NCBI GenBank assembly: GCA_016844545.1
Contig: JAENJC010000073.1
Location: forward strand, 1-6,500
Source: Deltaproteobacteria bacterium
GTDB lineage: Bacteria; Desulfobacterota; JAENJC01
DNA length: 6,500 bases
Direction of reading: 5' to 3'
In this document: one piece after another, positions 5,385-6,500 of the stretch
Layout: the number at the start of each line of letters is the position of its first letter
How positions within the stretch are numbered: position 1 is the first letter of the stretch
The notes under the pieces: generated by a model
Database searches by the model: none
What the model was told of the DNA's origin: nothing
The model's input: the letters and a program-made list of their open reading frames with translations, nothing else
Translations under genes and position numbers: made by a program

Positions 5385-6500
5385 TCAGGTTTTAAACTGG
5401 GTTCTAAAGCGGTCGTGAAGCTCTCCGAGCTTTCCCTTGTTCCAGCTCGAGACCTTGCTCATGTAGTTGGTTATCCTGCATATCCCATCCAGTTCGATGG
5501 AGCCGCATTTGGGGCAATTTTCCAGGAGTCCCCTGGAGATTGCCCCGCACTCCTGGCAGAGCGTAAAGTCAGGGGTTATCATGACCTGCGAGCAGTCCGT
5601 CCCTTCCCGGATCTTCCTTAGCAGCTCCACAATCTCTTCGGCTTTTGGTTTTGAGCCCCCAAGCCATACGCTTGTCAGGGGGTTTGCATCTATCTGGTTG
5701 TGAAACCTGCCCTCAATGCGGGCCTTGTCAAGGGGAGAGATTGATGCAGACGGGCTTAAGTGGGTGGAGTTGGTGTAGTATATCTCCCCTCTCCCTATCT
5801 CACCCTTTACAGTCCTACCTGCCTTTGCGGGGTGGTGTCTCATATCCAGACGGGCAAACCTGTAAGATGTGCTTTCCGCAGGGGTCTGATTGAGGATAAC
5901 CCTGATCCCCTCCTCCTCTCCAAGTCTCGATGCAATCCCTTTAATAATCTCAACTACCCTTATTCCGAATTCCAGGGCCTCCGTAGATTCATGAAGTTCC
6001 ATCCCCTTGTGGGCCCTTACAAGCTCATTCAGGCCGAGGAGTCCTATCAGGTATGTGGCCCTGTCAAGCCTCAGATAGTGGGAGCCGTCCAGTTTCATAG
6101 TAAGGAGGGAGAGGGGGCCATTTTCACCAAGAGAGAGAAGCCTCTCCATGAATGCCCTCTTTTCAGCATGGGCCTGGACGGCAGTTGAAACCAGTTCTGA
6201 CAGGTGGTCAAAGAGGAGTTGATCGCTTCCCTCCGCAAGATAGGCAACCCTCGGAAGGTTTAAGGTCACATTCTGGATAGAAGCATACCTCATCTTCCAG
6301 GGGGACAAGGCATCATCCCGACCTGTGCCGCTGGAGAAGTTTACTATCCCATAGTCAGGGATCCTTGAAACCCCTTCCCTCTCAAATAGGAATAGAGGGT
6401 TTCCCTTTTCAGCGGCAAGCTCAGCAGCGTATCTCAGAATCGGGTCATTATCGTCAAAGGCCTCCTTCGTCACCTGTATCACAGGGATAGGGAAGAAGAA
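5385..6500 (-). CDS. nrdD: NrdD-family (class III anaerobic ribonucleotide reductase-like) protein, C-terminal part
   Basis: Partial gene: the frame is open to the window edge, and the upstream residues FFFPIP continue into VIQVTKEAFD, matching the FPIPT-type NrdD motif, so the GTG at 6480-6482 is internal and not a start. 371 residues are visible; family members are usually about 600-700. Motifs in order are NVTLNLPRVAYLAEG, NQTPAESTSYRFARLD, YYTNSTHLSPSASISPLDK, ARIEGRFHNQIDANPLTSVW, TPDFTLCQECG, a zinc site with CQEC (codons 5547-5558) and CPKC (5505-5516), and WNKGKLGELHDR near the end. The family reduces ribonucleoside triphosphates using a glycyl radical made by NrdG. Here the radical-site motif reads RITNY instead of R(I/V)xGY: the asparagine codon is 5466-5468. 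No cysteine is visible before the zinc region, although the finger-loop thiol should fall there. Fold assignment is firm; classical activity is doubtful. nrdG is not in the window. Confidence 0.88.
   Translation of the reverse strand, partial: FFFPIPVIQVTKEAFDDNDPILRYAAELAAEKGNPLFLFEREGVSRIPDYGIVNFSSGTGRDDALSPWKMRYASIQNVTLNLPRVAYLAEGSDQLLFDHLSELVSTAVQAHAEKRAFMERLLSLGENGPLSLLTMKLDGSHYLRLDRATYLIGLLGLNELVRAHKGMELHESTEALEFGIRVVEIIKGIASRLGEEEGIRVILNQTPAESTSYRFARLDMRHHPAKAGRTVKGEIGRGEIYYTNSTHLSPSASISPLDKARIEGRFHNQIDANPLTSVWLGGSKPKAEEIVELLRKIREGTDCSQVMITPDFTLCQECGAISRGLLENCPKCGSIELDGICRITNYMSKVSSWNKGKLGELHDRFRTQFKT

Noticed and set aside
5286..5394. 10-bp direct repeat TCAGGTTTTA at 5286-5295 and 5385-5394
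   Set aside because: Simple AT-rich sequence; the second copy includes the NrdD-family stop and C-terminal codons. No inverted ends or other sign of an insertion boundary.
5760..6188. 142-codon plus-strand frame
   Set aside because: Antisense to conserved NrdD-family motifs (TPAEST, LNEL region); no start signals and no known domain.
6480..6482. GTG as the start of the minus-strand NrdD-family gene
   Set aside because: The frame stays open to the window edge and the preceding residues FFFPIP belong to a conserved NrdD motif, so the gene is cut by the window.

Overview
The window looks like an ordinary housekeeping stretch of a bacterial chromosome. Base composition is balanced, with many AGG (Arg) and ATA (Ile) codons. 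The gene content (NifS/NifU-type Fe-S assembly, an archaeal-like nicotinate phosphoribosyltransferase with a zinc knuckle, a class III ribonucleotide reductase) fits an anaerobe, perhaps a Nitrospirota- or Desulfobacterota-like lineage. That placement is inference only. I see no tRNA, rRNA, CRISPR array, transposase or phage gene.

Layout. Positions 10-5235 hold a left-to-right series: an aminoglycoside-phosphotransferase-like/P-loop kinase fusion (10-1560), a NifS-type cysteine desulfurase overlapping its end (start 1557 or 1563, to 2750), a single-domain NifU/IscU scaffold (2851-3231), a nicotinamidase-like cysteine hydrolase (3287-3805), nicotinate phosphoribosyltransferase (best start 3902, to 5071), and a 55-codon gene overlapping the end of the latter by ATGA (5068-5235). 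The right end carries the convergent C-terminal part of an NrdD-family protein on the minus strand (5385 to the window edge). No gap exceeds 150 bases. Four of the gaps each hold a different inverted repeat: 2758-2832, 3221-3266, 3811-3861 (with flanking heptamer direct repeats) and 5295-5348.

How the genes work together. NifS releases sulfur from cysteine, and NifU receives it and builds Fe-S clusters. The hydrolase and the phosphoribosyltransferase form a two-step salvage route from nicotinamide to nicotinate to nicotinate mononucleotide, feeding NAD synthesis. The role of the first fusion gene is not known. 

The most striking point is the NrdD-family protein. Its fold motifs and C-terminal zinc site are intact, but the glycine that normally carries the radical is asparagine, and no cysteine is visible in the finger-loop region. 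It may be a non-classical NrdD relative rather than a working class III reductase. The second most useful point is the unlisted 55-aa gene, which has a near-perfect ribosome binding site and is translationally coupled to NAD salvage.
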